NCBI GenBank assembly: GCA_034431435.1 | Contig: DAOUDG010000032.1 | Coordinates: 1-30,057 of the forward strand | Origin: JAHCIE01 sp034431435 | GTDB taxonomy: Bacteria > Chloroflexota > Anaerolineae > Epilineales > JAHCIE01 | Direction: 5' to 3' | Length of the DNA stretch: 30,057 nucleotides | Shown: piece by piece, positions 1-8,054 of the stretch | How positions within the stretch are numbered: the first letter of the stretch is position 1 | Layout of the letters: each line of letters opens with the position of its first letter | Made by a program: the position numbers and the translations under genes | The notes under the pieces: generated by a model | The model's database searches: none | What the model saw: the letters and a program-made list of their open reading frames with translations, nothing else | What the model was told of the DNA's origin: nothing

Positions 1-904
1 GGCGTGGGTCGAACAGGTCGCGCAGGGCGTCGCCCAGCAGGTTGAAGCCCAGCACGGCGAGCATAATCGCCAGGCCGGGGAACACCGCCATCCACGGGTT
101 GAACTCCAGCAGGCGGCGGCTCTCGTTGAGCATGTTGCCCCACGATGGCTCCGGCAACTGCGTCCCCAAGCCCACGAAGCTCAGCGCCGCCTCGGTCAGA
201 ATCGCCCACGACAGGGCCAGCGTTACCTGCACGATGACCGGCGCGGTGATGTTGGGCAGGATGTGGCCGCCTAGCAGGCGCGGCGTCCCCACGCCCACCG
301 CGTGCGCCGCCGTCACGTACTCTGTTTCCTTCACCGACAGGACCGGCCCGCGCGTCACACGGGCGAAGATAGGGATATAGACGATAGCGATGGCGATGCT
401 CGTCTTCGCCCAGCCCGTGCCCAGCGCGGCCACGATGCCCAACGCCAGCAGAATCGACGGGAAAGCGAAGATGATATCCATGCCGCGCATGGTGAGATGG
501 TCGGCCCAGCCGCCCCAGTAACCGGAGATGAGACCCAGGACGACGCCGACGACGGCCGCCAGCGCCACGGCCAGCAGCGCCACCCGCAGCGACGTGTTCG
601 CCCCGCGCATGACGCGGCTCAGGATGTCGCGGCCCTGGTCGTCCGTCCCCATCCAGTACTGTGCGCTCGGTCCTTGCAGGCGGTCACGCGGGTGGGTCTC
701 CAAATACGGGTACGGGGTCCAGACCATCGATACCAGGGCTGTCACCAGGAACAGGCCGACCAGCAGCAGGCCGATGAGACCCGCCTGGTTGCGGACGAGG
801 CGGCTCCAGAAGCTGGGTTGCTTTGGGAGAGTGTCAAGAGGCGAGGCTACTACCGCCGGCAGACTGGCGCTGGCCGGGGCGAGGCGTGTGTCGGGGGCGG
901 TCAT
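1..904 (-). CDS. ABC transporter permease, DppC/OppC family (3' end cut by window)
   Basis: Inner-membrane permease subunit of a family-5 (peptide, nickel or oligosaccharide) ABC importer. Reading the minus strand from the ATG at 904 gives 301 codons open to the window edge. The N-terminal tail is followed by a first membrane helix (NQAGLIGLLLVGLFL), then the family signature WMGTDDQGRDILSR and the EAA-type loop YVTAAHAVGVGTPRLLGGHI, which contacts the ATPase. The last visible residues (LGDALRDLFDPR) are the usual C-terminus of this family, so only a few residues are missing. The start overlaps the stop of the upstream permease by four bases (ATGA), which points to translational coupling. Substrate is not predictable from sequence; the ATPase genes would lie outside the window. 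Confidence 0.93.
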   Translation of the reverse strand, partial: MTAPDTRLAPASASLPAVVASPLDTLPKQPSFWSRLVRNQAGLIGLLLVGLFLVTALVSMVWTPYPYLETHPRDRLQGPSAQYWMGTDDQGRDILSRVMRGANTSLRVALLAVALAAVVGVVLGLISGYWGGWADHLTMRGMDIIFAFPSILLALGIVAALGTGWAKTSIAIAIVYIPIFARVTRGPVLSVKETEYVTAAHAVGVGTPRLLGGHILPNITAPVIVQVTLALSWAILTEAALSFVGLGTQLPEPSWGNMLNESRRLLEFNPWMAVFPGLAIMLAVLGFNLLGDALRDLFDPR

Positions 905-1854
905 TGGTAGCGAATCCGCGGATCGACGCGCCGGTAGAGCAGGTCGGCCGCCAGGTTGATGAGCACAAAGTTCACCGCGATGAATAGAATCGTTCCCTGC
1001 ACCACGGCGTAGTCGCGGTTGGAGATGCCCGTCAACACCAGTCGCCCAATGCCCGGCAGAGCAAACACCTCCTCGACGATGAACGCGCCGCCGAGCAAGT
1101 AGCCCAACTGCACGCCCACAATGGTGATGACAGGGATGAGGGCGTTCTTCAGGCCGTGCCCGTTGATGACGCTTCCCTCCCGCAGCCCCTTGCCGCGCGC
1201 CGTGCGGATGTAGTCCTGCCCCAGCACCTCCAGCATCGACGAGCGCGTCGTGCGCATCACCGACGCCGCCATCGCCAGCCCCAGCACCAGGGCCGGGAAG
1301 ATGAGTTGCTTGAGGTTCTCGACCGGGTTGACCCAGATATCGACGTATGCGCCGGAGTTGGGCAGCCAGCCGAAACCAAGCGACAGTACGAGGATGACCA
1401 GCGTCGCTACCCAGAAGTTCGGCATGGCGAGGCCGACCAGGGCGAAGGTTCGTCCGGCCAGGTCCACCGCCGAGTCTGGCCGCGTCGCCGATAGAATGCC
1501 GACCGGCACGCCGACCAGCAGGGCAAAGAAGCCCGCCATGAGCGTTAGTTGCAGCGTGAGCGGGAAGCGGGTGAGAATCTCCTTCAGCACTGGCTGGCCG
1601 GAGCGCACGGAGTAGCCGAAATCGCCGCGCAGGATGGATGTCAGCCAGATGAAGTACTGCTCGTAGAGGGGCTTGTCCACGCCGAAGTAGCGGCGCAGGG
1701 CGGCCGCCTGTTCCTCGGTCAACTGAAATTGGGTGCCTATCTGCGCGTTGATGACATCGCCGGGGATCAGGTGGATAACCAGGAAGACCACCACACTGAC
1801 CCCCAGCAGGGTCGGTATCAACGCCAGAAGCCGTTCGACGAGATAGCGAGTCAT
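901..1854 (-). CDS. ABC transporter permease, DppB/OppB family
   Basis: 317-residue integral membrane partner of the downstream DppC-like permease. It opens with the family N-terminus MTRYLVERLLALIPTLLGVS, a membrane helix followed by the periplasmic IPGD segment. It carries several further helices, the EAA-type coupling loop around YIRTARGKGLREGSVINGHG (about residues 215-235) and the terminal DPRIRYQ seen in DppB proteins. Length matches the family (300-340). Its gene lies 69 bp after the binding-protein gene, with a long hairpin between them, and overlaps the next permease by four bases. Together they form a transporter operon of binding protein, permease, permease. Confidence 0.95.
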   Translation of the reverse strand: MTRYLVERLLALIPTLLGVSVVVFLVIHLIPGDVINAQIGTQFQLTEEQAAALRRYFGVDKPLYEQYFIWLTSILRGDFGYSVRSGQPVLKEILTRFPLTLQLTLMAGFFALLVGVPVGILSATRPDSAVDLAGRTFALVGLAMPNFWVATLVILVLSLGFGWLPNSGAYVDIWVNPVENLKQLIFPALVLGLAMAASVMRTTRSSMLEVLGQDYIRTARGKGLREGSVINGHGLKNALIPVITIVGVQLGYLLGGAFIVEEVFALPGIGRLVLTGISNRDYAVVQGTILFIAVNFVLINLAADLLYRRVDPRIRYQ

Positions 1855-1868
1855 GCGGGGGAACCGTT

Positions 1869-1917
1869 GAGCGTGGAGTGTGGAGCGACCGAGTCATTCG
1901 CTCCACACCCTACGCTC
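1869..1917 (-). repeat. Intercistronic hairpin between binding-protein and permease genes
   Basis: Two 20-base arms (1869-1888 and 1898-1917) are complementary at 18 of 20 positions around a 9-base loop. The hairpin lies in the 69 bp between the lipoprotein stop and the dppB-type start. In binding-protein transporter operons such structures commonly stabilise the upstream message or partly stop transcription, giving more binding protein than permease. That role is inferred here. It could also be a copy of a dispersed palindromic repeat. Confidence 0.7.
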
Positions 1918-1923
1918 TACGCC

Positions 1924-3588
1924 TTACTTATCCAGCCACGTCTCGCGCAGATACTGGATGGAGCCGTTGGGCATTGGCGTGAAGCCCTTGACGTACTGCT
2001 GCATCGGCCGGTATTCGTAGCCGACGTACGTCCACGCCCACGGGGCCAGGTCCATAATCTTCTTCTGGACCTGGGTGTAGATCTCCTTGCGCTTCTCCGG
2101 CTCGAAGGTGGCGCGGCCCTGGTCCAGTAGCTTGTCCAACTCAGGGTCCTTGACGCCGCCGTGGACCTTCTGCAGGTTACCGGTGCTGTGCCAGTAGCGA
2201 TACAGCATCACGTCGGGGTCCGGGTTACCGCCGTTGAGACCCACCCAGGCGTCCATGTCACCGTCGAGCCAGCGCTTGACATAGTTCGCCAGTTCCAGGC
2301 TCTCAATCTCGGCGTTGATGCCGATCTTCTTGAGCTGTGCCTGGATGGCCTGCGCCTCGGCGGCGGCGGTGGGCGGCTCATCCTGGGCGATCATGATCTT
2401 GAAGTTGATATCCTTCGCGCCCGCCTCGGCCAGGAGCGCCTTGGCCTTCTCCACATCCTGCTTGCCGCACGTGCCCTCGCCGGGTGGGAGCGCGTAGTAG
2501 GGCTGGGTCAGCGGGCCGGTGGTCACGCCTTCACCCAGCGACGCCACGTCGATGAGTTCCTGGCGGTTGATGGCGCACACGATGGCCTGGCGCACCTTGA
2601 CGTTGTCGAAGGGCGGGCGTGAGGCGTTGAGGCCGAAGACGTGATAGGCGATGGACGGCGTGCGGACTGTGTTGAGGTCCTTGCTGCTCGCCGCCAGCAG
2701 GCCCACCTTGGGGTCGTTGATGAGCGCCCAGTCGATGTTCTTGGCGCGCAGGCCCGCCAGGATGGTCGCCTCATCGGGGATGATGCGAATCTCAATCTTG
2801 TCGAGCGCGGGCTGGCCGGGGATGAAGAAGTCCTTGTTCGCCGCCAGCGTCATCGAGTTGTCGGGCGTCCACTTCTCTAGCTTGAACGGCCCGGTACCGA
2901 CGACAGGCTCCTTGTTGGGGTCGGCCGCCGTGGCCGCCTTGCGGTTGAGGATGGAAGCGTTCATCGTCGTCATGCTGGCGAGGATGGAGGCGTTGGGCTT
3001 CTTGAGCTTGAAGACGACCGTGTTGGGGTCGGGCGTCGTGATCGTGTCGATATCGGTGAAGTTGGAGCGCGCCGCCGCCCCCGTGTCGGGGTTGAGGATA
3101 CGCTCGAAGGTGAACTTCACGTCGTCGGACGTCAGCGTCTCGCCGTTGTGGAACTTGACGTTGGGGCGCAGCTTGAAGGTGACGGTCATCCCGTCGGGCG
3201 ATACCGTCCACGACTCGGCCAGGGACGGCACGACCTTGAGGTCCTTGTCCAGGCCGACCAGGGTGTTGTAGACGAGGTCGAAGAAGCGGAAGGACGAGAA
3301 GGCGGTCTGCTTGTGGGGGTCGAGGCCCTTGGAGTCGGCCGCGCGGGCAATGACCAGCGTGCCGCCCTTCTTGGGCGCGGCGGTGGGGGCGGGAGTAGCC
3401 GTCACCACCTGCTGGACCACCTTTTCGACCACCTTCTCTACCGGCTTCTCGACCACCACCGTCTGGACGATGGCGGCCGCCGTGGCGGCGGGAGCCGGGG
3501 CAGGCGCGGCGGCTTGCTGACAGCCGGCGAGGGCCAGCACCAGCGCGGCCACCAGCGCGGCGACGAGAATTAAGGTGCGACGTTGCAT
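1924..3588 (-). CDS. ABC transporter substrate-binding lipoprotein, family 5 (SBP_bac_5)
   Basis: 554-residue extracytoplasmic solute receptor. A basic N-terminus and hydrophobic stretch end in the lipobox LALAGC, with Cys23 the predicted lipidated residue. A low-complexity stalk follows (Ala/Pro/Gln, then repeated Val-Glu-Lys units and TATPAPTAAP), a pattern I associate with Chloroflexota lipoproteins. The binding domain starts near residue 75 (KGGTLVIARAADSKGLDPHK) and contains the signature LAESWTVSPDGMTVTFKLRPNVKFHNGE typical of DppA/OppA/NikA relatives. The ATG at 3588 has AGGAGG nine bases upstream and a good promoter. It heads the transporter operon. Substrate is unknown: peptides are the default, but oligosaccharide-specific members exist. 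Confidence 0.95.
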   Translation of the reverse strand: MQRRTLILVAALVAALVLALAGCQQAAAPAPAPAATAAAIVQTVVVEKPVEKVVEKVVQQVVTATPAPTAAPKKGGTLVIARAADSKGLDPHKQTAFSSFRFFDLVYNTLVGLDKDLKVVPSLAESWTVSPDGMTVTFKLRPNVKFHNGETLTSDDVKFTFERILNPDTGAAARSNFTDIDTITTPDPNTVVFKLKKPNASILASMTTMNASILNRKAATAADPNKEPVVGTGPFKLEKWTPDNSMTLAANKDFFIPGQPALDKIEIRIIPDEATILAGLRAKNIDWALINDPKVGLLAASSKDLNTVRTPSIAYHVFGLNASRPPFDNVKVRQAIVCAINRQELIDVASLGEGVTTGPLTQPYYALPPGEGTCGKQDVEKAKALLAEAGAKDINFKIMIAQDEPPTAAAEAQAIQAQLKKIGINAEIESLELANYVKRWLDGDMDAWVGLNGGNPDPDVMLYRYWHSTGNLQKVHGGVKDPELDKLLDQGRATFEPEKRKEIYTQVQKKIMDLAPWAWTYVGYEYRPMQQYVKGFTPMPNGSIQYLRETWLDK

Positions 3589-3639
3589 AGGGCGCTCCTC
3601 CTTGGAGTATCACAGTTGGGCCAACCGGGCGTAGCCCCG

Positions 3640-3668
3640 ATGATAAGCCAGATGTCTATACAGGTCAA
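3640..3668 (-). promoter_or_regulatory. Promoter of the ABC transporter operon
   Basis: On the minus strand TTGACC (3668-3663) and TATCAT (3645-3640) are separated by exactly 17 bp. They lie about 50 bp upstream of the binding-lipoprotein start. No operator is evident beyond the repeat that begins at 3672, just upstream of the -35 box. Confidence 0.7.
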
Positions 3669-3671
3669 GCA

Positions 3672-3745
3672 GTGAAACGTGAAACGTGATGCGTGAGAAG
3701 AGGCGTTCTTCTCCTGGTCACGCATCATGCATCATACATCATCTG
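3672..3745. repeat. Palindromic REP-like intergenic repeat
   Basis: A tandem CGTGAAA-type run (3672-3690) leads into a hairpin: outer arms GATGCGT (3688-3694) and ACGCATC (3720-3726), inner arms GAGAAGA (3695-3701) and TCTTCTC (3707-3713). It continues into a run of CATCAT-like units to 3745. The element sits between two divergent promoters. A related 24-base stretch occurs at 20299-20322 (21 of 24 identical, opposite strand), so it looks like a dispersed repeat. Confidence 0.6.
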
Positions 3746-3755
3746 TTGCTCGCTC

Positions 3756-3784
3756 TTGCAATGTGTTGCTCTTTATGGTATCAT
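3756..3784 (+). promoter_or_regulatory. Promoter of the SH3b-SGNH gene
   Basis: TTGCAA (3756-3761), a 17 bp spacer and TATCAT (3779-3784), with a TGG extended -10 immediately before it. Transcription would start near 3790. That rules out upstream in-frame starts and supports the ATG at 3826. Confidence 0.7.
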
Positions 3785-3825
3785 GGGGAACACCGAGCAA
3801 CGCCGGCCGCCCCTGGGAGGATGGA

Positions 3826-4866
3826 ATGTTGCGCCCGTTTGCTACGCCCCGCCCGGTCGGGTCACGCCGCGCCGCGCGCCCCCTCACTGTCTTGCTCACC
3901 GCCCTCGTTATTGCCGTGCTGGCCGCACTGGTCTTGCCGCGCCCGGCTGCGCCCAGCGCCCTGGAGCGAGACACCCTCATCGCGCCTCAAGCCGCGCCCG
4001 CTCCCATCGAGGAGCAGGCGCCGGTCCTCATCGCTGTGCCGACCCTCAACGTGAACCTGCGTGTCGGTCCCTCCACGGCCACCGCCCGCCGCCGCGTCGT
4101 CGTCTCCGGCGAGCCGCTGGTGGTCGTCGACCAATCGCGGCAGGGATGGGTGCGCGTCCGCACCGTCGAGGGTCTGGACGGTTGGGTCGCCAGCCAGTAC
4201 GTCACCTACAGCTACCAGGCCACCGCGCCCACCGTCGCGTCGGTGCAGGCCGCCTTCGCCCAGGGCAAGCCCACCGCCGCGCTGGCGGCCCAGCCTGTCG
4301 CCGCTGTCCAGCCGCAAGCCGGGCCGCCCGCGCCGCAAACTCAGGCGGCCGCCGCCCCCGCCTCGTCGGTCCCCGCTGCCCCGCCCCAGTCCGCCATTCC
4401 CACGCAGAGCAGTGGCATCACCGGTATTGGCGACTCCATCATGCTCGGCTCGGCGGGCTATCTGCGCAACGCCATCGGCGCGATGGGTGTCAACGCCGTG
4501 GTCGGTCGCCAGGCCGACGGGGCCATCGACGCCCTACGCTATCAGTTGAACCAGGGCCAGCTCGGTGGGATAGTGCTCATCCACATTGGCACCAACGGCT
4601 ACGTCAGCGGCCAGCAGTTCGATACCATGATGGGCCTGGTCGGTCAGCGGCGCGTCGTCTTCGTCAACATCCGCGTCCCTCGCGCCTGGGAGGGGCCGAA
4701 CAACGGCCTCCTCGCCACGAAGGTCCGCCAGTACCCCAACGCCAGCCTGGTCGACTGGTACAGCGTCGCCGTCCACCGTCCCGACTTCTTCGCCCCCGAC
4801 GGCGTCCACCTCAGCGCGGCGGGCATGCAGGCCTACGCCGCCACCATCGCCGCTCGCCTGCGCTAG
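3826..4866 (+). CDS. Membrane-anchored SH3b plus SGNH/GDSL-like hydrolase
   Basis: 346-residue envelope protein. One N-terminal membrane helix or uncleaved signal (about residues 19-37) is followed by a bacterial SH3 domain (68-128: LNVNLRVGPSTAT ... GWVASQYV), an Ala/Pro/Gln linker (130-195) and an SGNH fold (198-346). The SGNH catalytic pieces are visible: GDS with Ser204, GTN at 255-257, and DGVH with Asp325 and His328. This domain resembles the SGNH module of OatA-type cell-wall acyltransferases, so a role in esterifying or de-esterifying wall polymers is likely; substrate unknown. The ATG at 3826 was chosen because GGGAGG lies five bases upstream and the promoter lies at 3756-3784; the open frame extends upstream of the promoter. 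It stands alone and ends in a strong hairpin. Confidence 0.88.
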   Translation: MLRPFATPRPVGSRRAARPLTVLLTALVIAVLAALVLPRPAAPSALERDTLIAPQAAPAPIEEQAPVLIAVPTLNVNLRVGPSTATARRRVVVSGEPLVVVDQSRQGWVRVRTVEGLDGWVASQYVTYSYQATAPTVASVQAAFAQGKPTAALAAQPVAAVQPQAGPPAPQTQAAAAPASSVPAAPPQSAIPTQSSGITGIGDSIMLGSAGYLRNAIGAMGVNAVVGRQADGAIDALRYQLNQGQLGGIVLIHIGTNGYVSGQQFDTMMGLVGQRRVVFVNIRVPRAWEGPNNGLLATKVRQYPNASLVDWYSVAVHRPDFFAPDGVHLSAAGMQAYAATIAARLR

Positions 4867-4891
4867 CAGCGTTATCAGCCGTAGCAACAAC

Positions 4892-4917
4892 CAGGGCGTC
4901 CCGCGTGGGACGCCCTG
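4892..4917. terminator. Bidirectional hairpin between convergent genes
   Basis: A perfect 11 bp stem with a GCGT loop follows the SH3b-SGNH stop. There is no clear T-run on either side. The position between convergent genes suggests it ends transcription from both. Confidence 0.6.
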
Positions 4918-4983
4918 ATTCCTGATCCCGCAGCGCTGCCGTGGCATCTCTCACCCCCAGCCACCCAGCGCGCTATCCATCCG

Positions 4984-5598
4984 TCACCGCCCTTGCGCCG
5001 GGCAATCCTCCAGCACCACCTCGCAGTCCAGGTATGGATCACCGGCCGTCACCCGTGTCGTCTCCCACATGACCCACTGCGAGCCGTCCCAGGTGCGAAC
5101 GTACTTCTTGTTGTCGCGAATGCCCGCCCAGTACCCGTAGCAACTCAGCTCGCGTTCCTCCACGGTGATGTCGGCGCGCAGGTACGTCTTCTGCTTGCCG
5201 ACCTTGCCGCAGGGGACCTCGAAAGTTGGCGGCTGACATTGGAGCTGCTTGCCAATCGCCTCGGCCCAACTCACAGCCACGCCGAACGCCTCCGCCACCT
5301 GGCCGCTCAGCTCCACCGTCCACTGTTTCTCCACCGTCACCGTCTGAGAGTTGCAGGTGACTGGTTTCTGGCAGCGCGGGTCACAATTCGGGCAGGCCAG
5401 ATCAGGCGGGAGGTACTTCTTGGCGCCCTCCTTCACCCGACGGCGTGGGTTCTCGTCAGGCCGCGGCGCCGAGGGTTTGCAGAACACCTCCCGCTGCCAG
5501 ACCGTGCCATCCCCCGTATCCGGAGGCGGGAGATTGCCCGCCCCTGGGTCCCTAAACGTGGGCGCGCGCCACGTGCCTTCTGTGAATAAGTCGCTCAT
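4984..5598 (-). CDS. Conserved-looking Cys-rich protein of unknown function
   Basis: 204 residues, no family recognised. There is no signal peptide or membrane helix. The N-terminal 60 residues are Pro/Arg/Gly-rich and look disordered. Then come ten cysteines in all (positions 40, 69, 72, 76, 82, 121, 130, 153, 192, 199), including a CPNC-x3-C-x5-C cluster that could bind zinc or form disulfides. The C-terminal half is rich in Trp and Tyr and alternates polar and hydrophobic residues (QTVTVEKQWTVELSG, KKYVRTWDGSQWVMWETTRV), suggesting beta structure. The ATG at 5598 is preferred over in-frame upstream codons because GGAGG lies six bases upstream and the promoter maps at 5671-5699. Despite its obscurity it has the best promoter in the window, so it is probably made in quantity. 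It could be a structural or surface protein, but I have no evidence for a function. Confidence 0.75.
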   Translation of the reverse strand: MSDLFTEGTWRAPTFRDPGAGNLPPPDTGDGTVWQREVFCKPSAPRPDENPRRRVKEGAKKYLPPDLACPNCDPRCQKPVTCNSQTVTVEKQWTVELSGQVAEAFGVAVSWAEAIGKQLQCQPPTFEVPCGKVGKQKTYLRADITVEERELSCYGYWAGIRDNKKYVRTWDGSQWVMWETTRVTAGDPYLDCEVVLEDCPAQGR

Positions 5599-5670
5599 GA
5601 CATGCCTCCTTCCAGTGCGCCAACTACTCATCACCCGAAGGGCCACGTCCACTAGCCAGGTCGTGCGACC

Positions 5671-5699
5671 ATTATACGCCATACGATACACATTGTCAA
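5671..5699 (-). promoter_or_regulatory. Perfect consensus sigma-70 promoter
   Basis: On the minus strand TTGACA (5699-5694), 17 bp, then TATAAT (5676-5671): both hexamers match consensus exactly. It drives the Cys-rich protein gene, leaving a leader of about 65 bases. A GC-rich hairpin (5700-5728, arms GGGTGGC and GCCACCC with a bulge) lies just upstream. Confidence 0.88.
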
Positions 5700-5823
5700 T
5701 GGGTGGCGCTGCGGTTGCGCAGCCACCCGCGCTTGGGGAGGCAGAGAACAACCTACATTGGCGTATCTCCCCGAACACAACCTTGTAGCCCGGCTCGGTC
5801 GGCGGCTGGGCCGACAGGCCGAC

Positions 5824-5853
5824 GCGCGGCCCGTCCAGCGACTGGGGCCGCGC
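5824..5853 (-). terminator. GC-rich hairpin after the GH13-DUF488 operon
   Basis: Arms GCGCGGCCC (5824-5832) and GGGCCGCGC (5845-5853) pair perfectly about 30 bases beyond the DUF488 stop. A second stem, GTCGGC/GCCGAC, follows. There is no T-run, so termination is inferred from position only. Confidence 0.45.
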
Positions 5854-5880
5854 GCCTGCTCGTGTCGGAGTTATGGGTCG

Positions 5881-6252
5881 TCAATGCGTCGCGGGTCCAG
5901 CCATCAGGTACTCATGGAGCGCTACGGCATCGTTGTGCTCGGTCTCCCGCGCGCCGTAGAGCAGGGTCACGCGCCCCTGGCGCGCCTTCTCCAGCAGCAT
6001 GTCGATATCCGCTTGATGCTGACCCAACTCCTGGAAGTAGCGTGCGCGAAACTCGTCCCACTTCGCGGGGTCATGGCCGAACCAGTGGCGTAGCTCAGTA
6101 CTCGGCGCAATGTCCTTCAGCCACAGGTCGAGATGCGCTCTGGCCTTCGATACCCCGCGCGGCCACAGCCGGTCTATCAGCACGCGGAAGCCGTCTCCGG
6201 CGTCGGCCGGCTCGTAGACGCGCTTTACCTGAAAGTCCAACGGTGTAGTCAT
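5881..6252 (-). CDS. DUF488 family protein (YeaO-like)
   Basis: 123-residue cytoplasmic protein. It shows the DUF488 hallmarks: FRVLIDRLWPRGVSK (about residues 22-36), a central WLKDIAPSTELRHWFGHDPAKW block and the C-terminal VTLLYGARETEHNDAVAL. Length matches the short YeaO-like branch. The biochemical function of the family is not established. The ATG has AGGAG eight bases upstream. It follows the GH13 gene by only 25 bp on the same strand, so the two are probably co-transcribed, though no functional link is known. Confidence 0.9.
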   Translation of the reverse strand: MTTPLDFQVKRVYEPADAGDGFRVLIDRLWPRGVSKARAHLDLWLKDIAPSTELRHWFGHDPAKWDEFRARYFQELGQHQADIDMLLEKARQGRVTLLYGARETEHNDAVALHEYLMAGPATH

Positions 6253-6277
6253 GGCAGCACTCCTGTTCGTAGACGGG

Positions 6278-7969
6278 CTAGCCTAACCGATAGACGCGCG
6301 CCTCGTAGGGGCGCAGCGTGAGGTGGCGGATGTCCTCGGTGGGGTCCACCGCGTAGTTGCTGATGAGCAGCGCCGCATCACTGGATCTGATGTCGGTCGG
6401 CAGCGCGAATTCCGGCGTGCCCAGGCCAAAGTTGAGCATGACCAGCAGGCGGTCACTGTCGAGGGTGCGGGTGAAGGCGTAGATCTCCGGGTGGTCGTCG
6501 AGGATCAGGTCGTAGCTGCCGTAGACCATGACCGGATTCTCGCGGCGCAGCCGAATCAGCTTCTGGTAGTAGTAGAAGATGGAGTTCGGGTCGGCGAGCG
6601 CCTGGCGGGCATTGATGGCCGGATAGTTGGGGTTGACCTTGATCCACGGCGTGCCCGTGGTGAAGCCTGCCTGCGCGCTGTCGTCCCACTGGAACGGGGT
6701 TCGGGCATTGTCGCGGCTCTTGGCGTGAATCACCGGCAGCAGAGCCAGCGGGTCCATGCCCTGCTCGACGACCAACTCGTGGTACATGTTGACCGTCTCA
6801 ATGTCCCGATAGTCGTCGATGGACGTGAAGGCCACGTTGGTCATGCCGATTTCTTCGCCCTGGTAGATGTAGGGCGTGCCTTGCAGCAGGTGGGTGAAGG
6901 TCGCGAGCAGCTTGGCCGCCTCGACACGATACGCGCCGTCGTCGCCGAAGCGCGATACCGCGCGCGGTTGGTCGTGATTGGTCAGATAGACGCTATTCCA
7001 GCCGCGCCCCTCCAACTCCTTCTGCCAGCGCGTCATCACCTCTTTCAGTTCCACAAGCTGCCAGCGCCGCACGCTACGCCGTGAGCCATCGCCGCCCTGG
7101 TCGGCGTCCAGGTCCATGTGCTCGAACTGAAACACCATGCTCAATGCCCCGTCGTCCTCGTTGGTGAGAGCCACGGCATCCTGGGGTGTCACGGCCGGCG
7201 TCTCGCCCACGGTGAGAAGATCGTACCTGGACAGGACCTCGCGCCTCATCTCGCCCAGAAACTCCAGCATACGCGGCCCGTTGATGAAGTACTCACCGCC
7301 CCACTGGTAGCGGTCCTTGCTCGTGACCGGCGCGTCTGGCAGCCCCGGTGTCTTGGAAATCATGTTGATGACGTCCATGCGGAAGCCGTCGATGCCCTTG
7401 TCCAGCCACCAGCGCATCAGGTCGTACACTTCGCCGCGTACCCTGGGGTTCTCCCAGTTGAGGTCCGCCTGCTTCTTCGAGAACAGATGCAGGTAGTACT
7501 CGCCGCTAGCCTCGTCGTACTGCCAGGCCGAGCCGCTGAAGAACGACTTCCAGTTGTTCGGCTCGCGGCCGTCCCTGCCCGGTCGCCAGACGTAGTAGTC
7601 GCGGTAGGGACTATCCTTTGACTGGCGGGAGGCCACGAACCACGGATGCTCGTCGGAGGTGTGATTGACCACCAGGTCCATCACCAGCCGGATGCCGCGC
7701 GCGTGCATCTCGGCCAGTAGCTCCTCCCAATCCGCCAGCGTGCCGAACTCGGCCATGATATTGCGGTAGTCGCTGATGTCGTAGCCATTGTCGTCGTTGG
7801 GCGACTGGTAGACTGGCGACAGCCAGACGACGTCGACACCCAGGTCCTTGAGATAGTCGAGCTTTTGGATGATGCCGCGCAGGTCGCCGGTCCCGTCGCC
7901 ATTGCTATCGTAGAAGCTGCGCGGGTAAATCTGGTAAACGACGGCCTCTTTCCACCACGCTTTCTTCAT
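6278..7969 (-). CDS. GH13 alpha-glucosidase (oligo-1,6-glucosidase type)
   Basis: 563-residue cytoplasmic alpha-glucosidase, probably releasing glucose from isomaltose-type or short alpha-glucans. It has the GH13 N-terminus (VVYQIYPRSFYDSNGDGTGDL), then region I DLVVNHTS (98-105), nucleophile Asp199 in GFRMDV, acid/base Glu256 in TVGETP and Asp333 in TNHDQPR, followed by the beta-sandwich end. Val200 right after the nucleophile is the residue that in characterised relatives favours alpha-1,6 bonds, while Ala or Thr favours alpha-1,4. A trehalose-6-phosphate hydrolase or sucrose-type activity remains possible. The ATG at 7969 is chosen over a longer open frame (to 8383) because homologous sequence starts there and GGGAG lies eight bases upstream. 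DUF488 follows. Confidence 0.93.
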   Translation of the reverse strand: MKKAWWKEAVVYQIYPRSFYDSNGDGTGDLRGIIQKLDYLKDLGVDVVWLSPVYQSPNDDNGYDISDYRNIMAEFGTLADWEELLAEMHARGIRLVMDLVVNHTSDEHPWFVASRQSKDSPYRDYYVWRPGRDGREPNNWKSFFSGSAWQYDEASGEYYLHLFSKKQADLNWENPRVRGEVYDLMRWWLDKGIDGFRMDVINMISKTPGLPDAPVTSKDRYQWGGEYFINGPRMLEFLGEMRREVLSRYDLLTVGETPAVTPQDAVALTNEDDGALSMVFQFEHMDLDADQGGDGSRRSVRRWQLVELKEVMTRWQKELEGRGWNSVYLTNHDQPRAVSRFGDDGAYRVEAAKLLATFTHLLQGTPYIYQGEEIGMTNVAFTSIDDYRDIETVNMYHELVVEQGMDPLALLPVIHAKSRDNARTPFQWDDSAQAGFTTGTPWIKVNPNYPAINARQALADPNSIFYYYQKLIRLRRENPVMVYGSYDLILDDHPEIYAFTRTLDSDRLLVMLNFGLGTPEFALPTDIRSSDAALLISNYAVDPTEDIRHLTLRPYEARVYRLG

Positions 7970-8054
7970 TTCGGTATCTCCCTCACCTTGCTTGTTTGAG
8001 TGGGTCAGGTTCTCGGTGTTGCCACCAGGCGCAGGTGGACTTGGGGGGACATCG

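Noticed and set aside
3727..3825. Upstream in-frame start of the SH3b-SGNH gene
   Set aside because: It precedes the promoter at 3756-3784; the ATG at 3826 has its own ribosome site and places the membrane helix normally.
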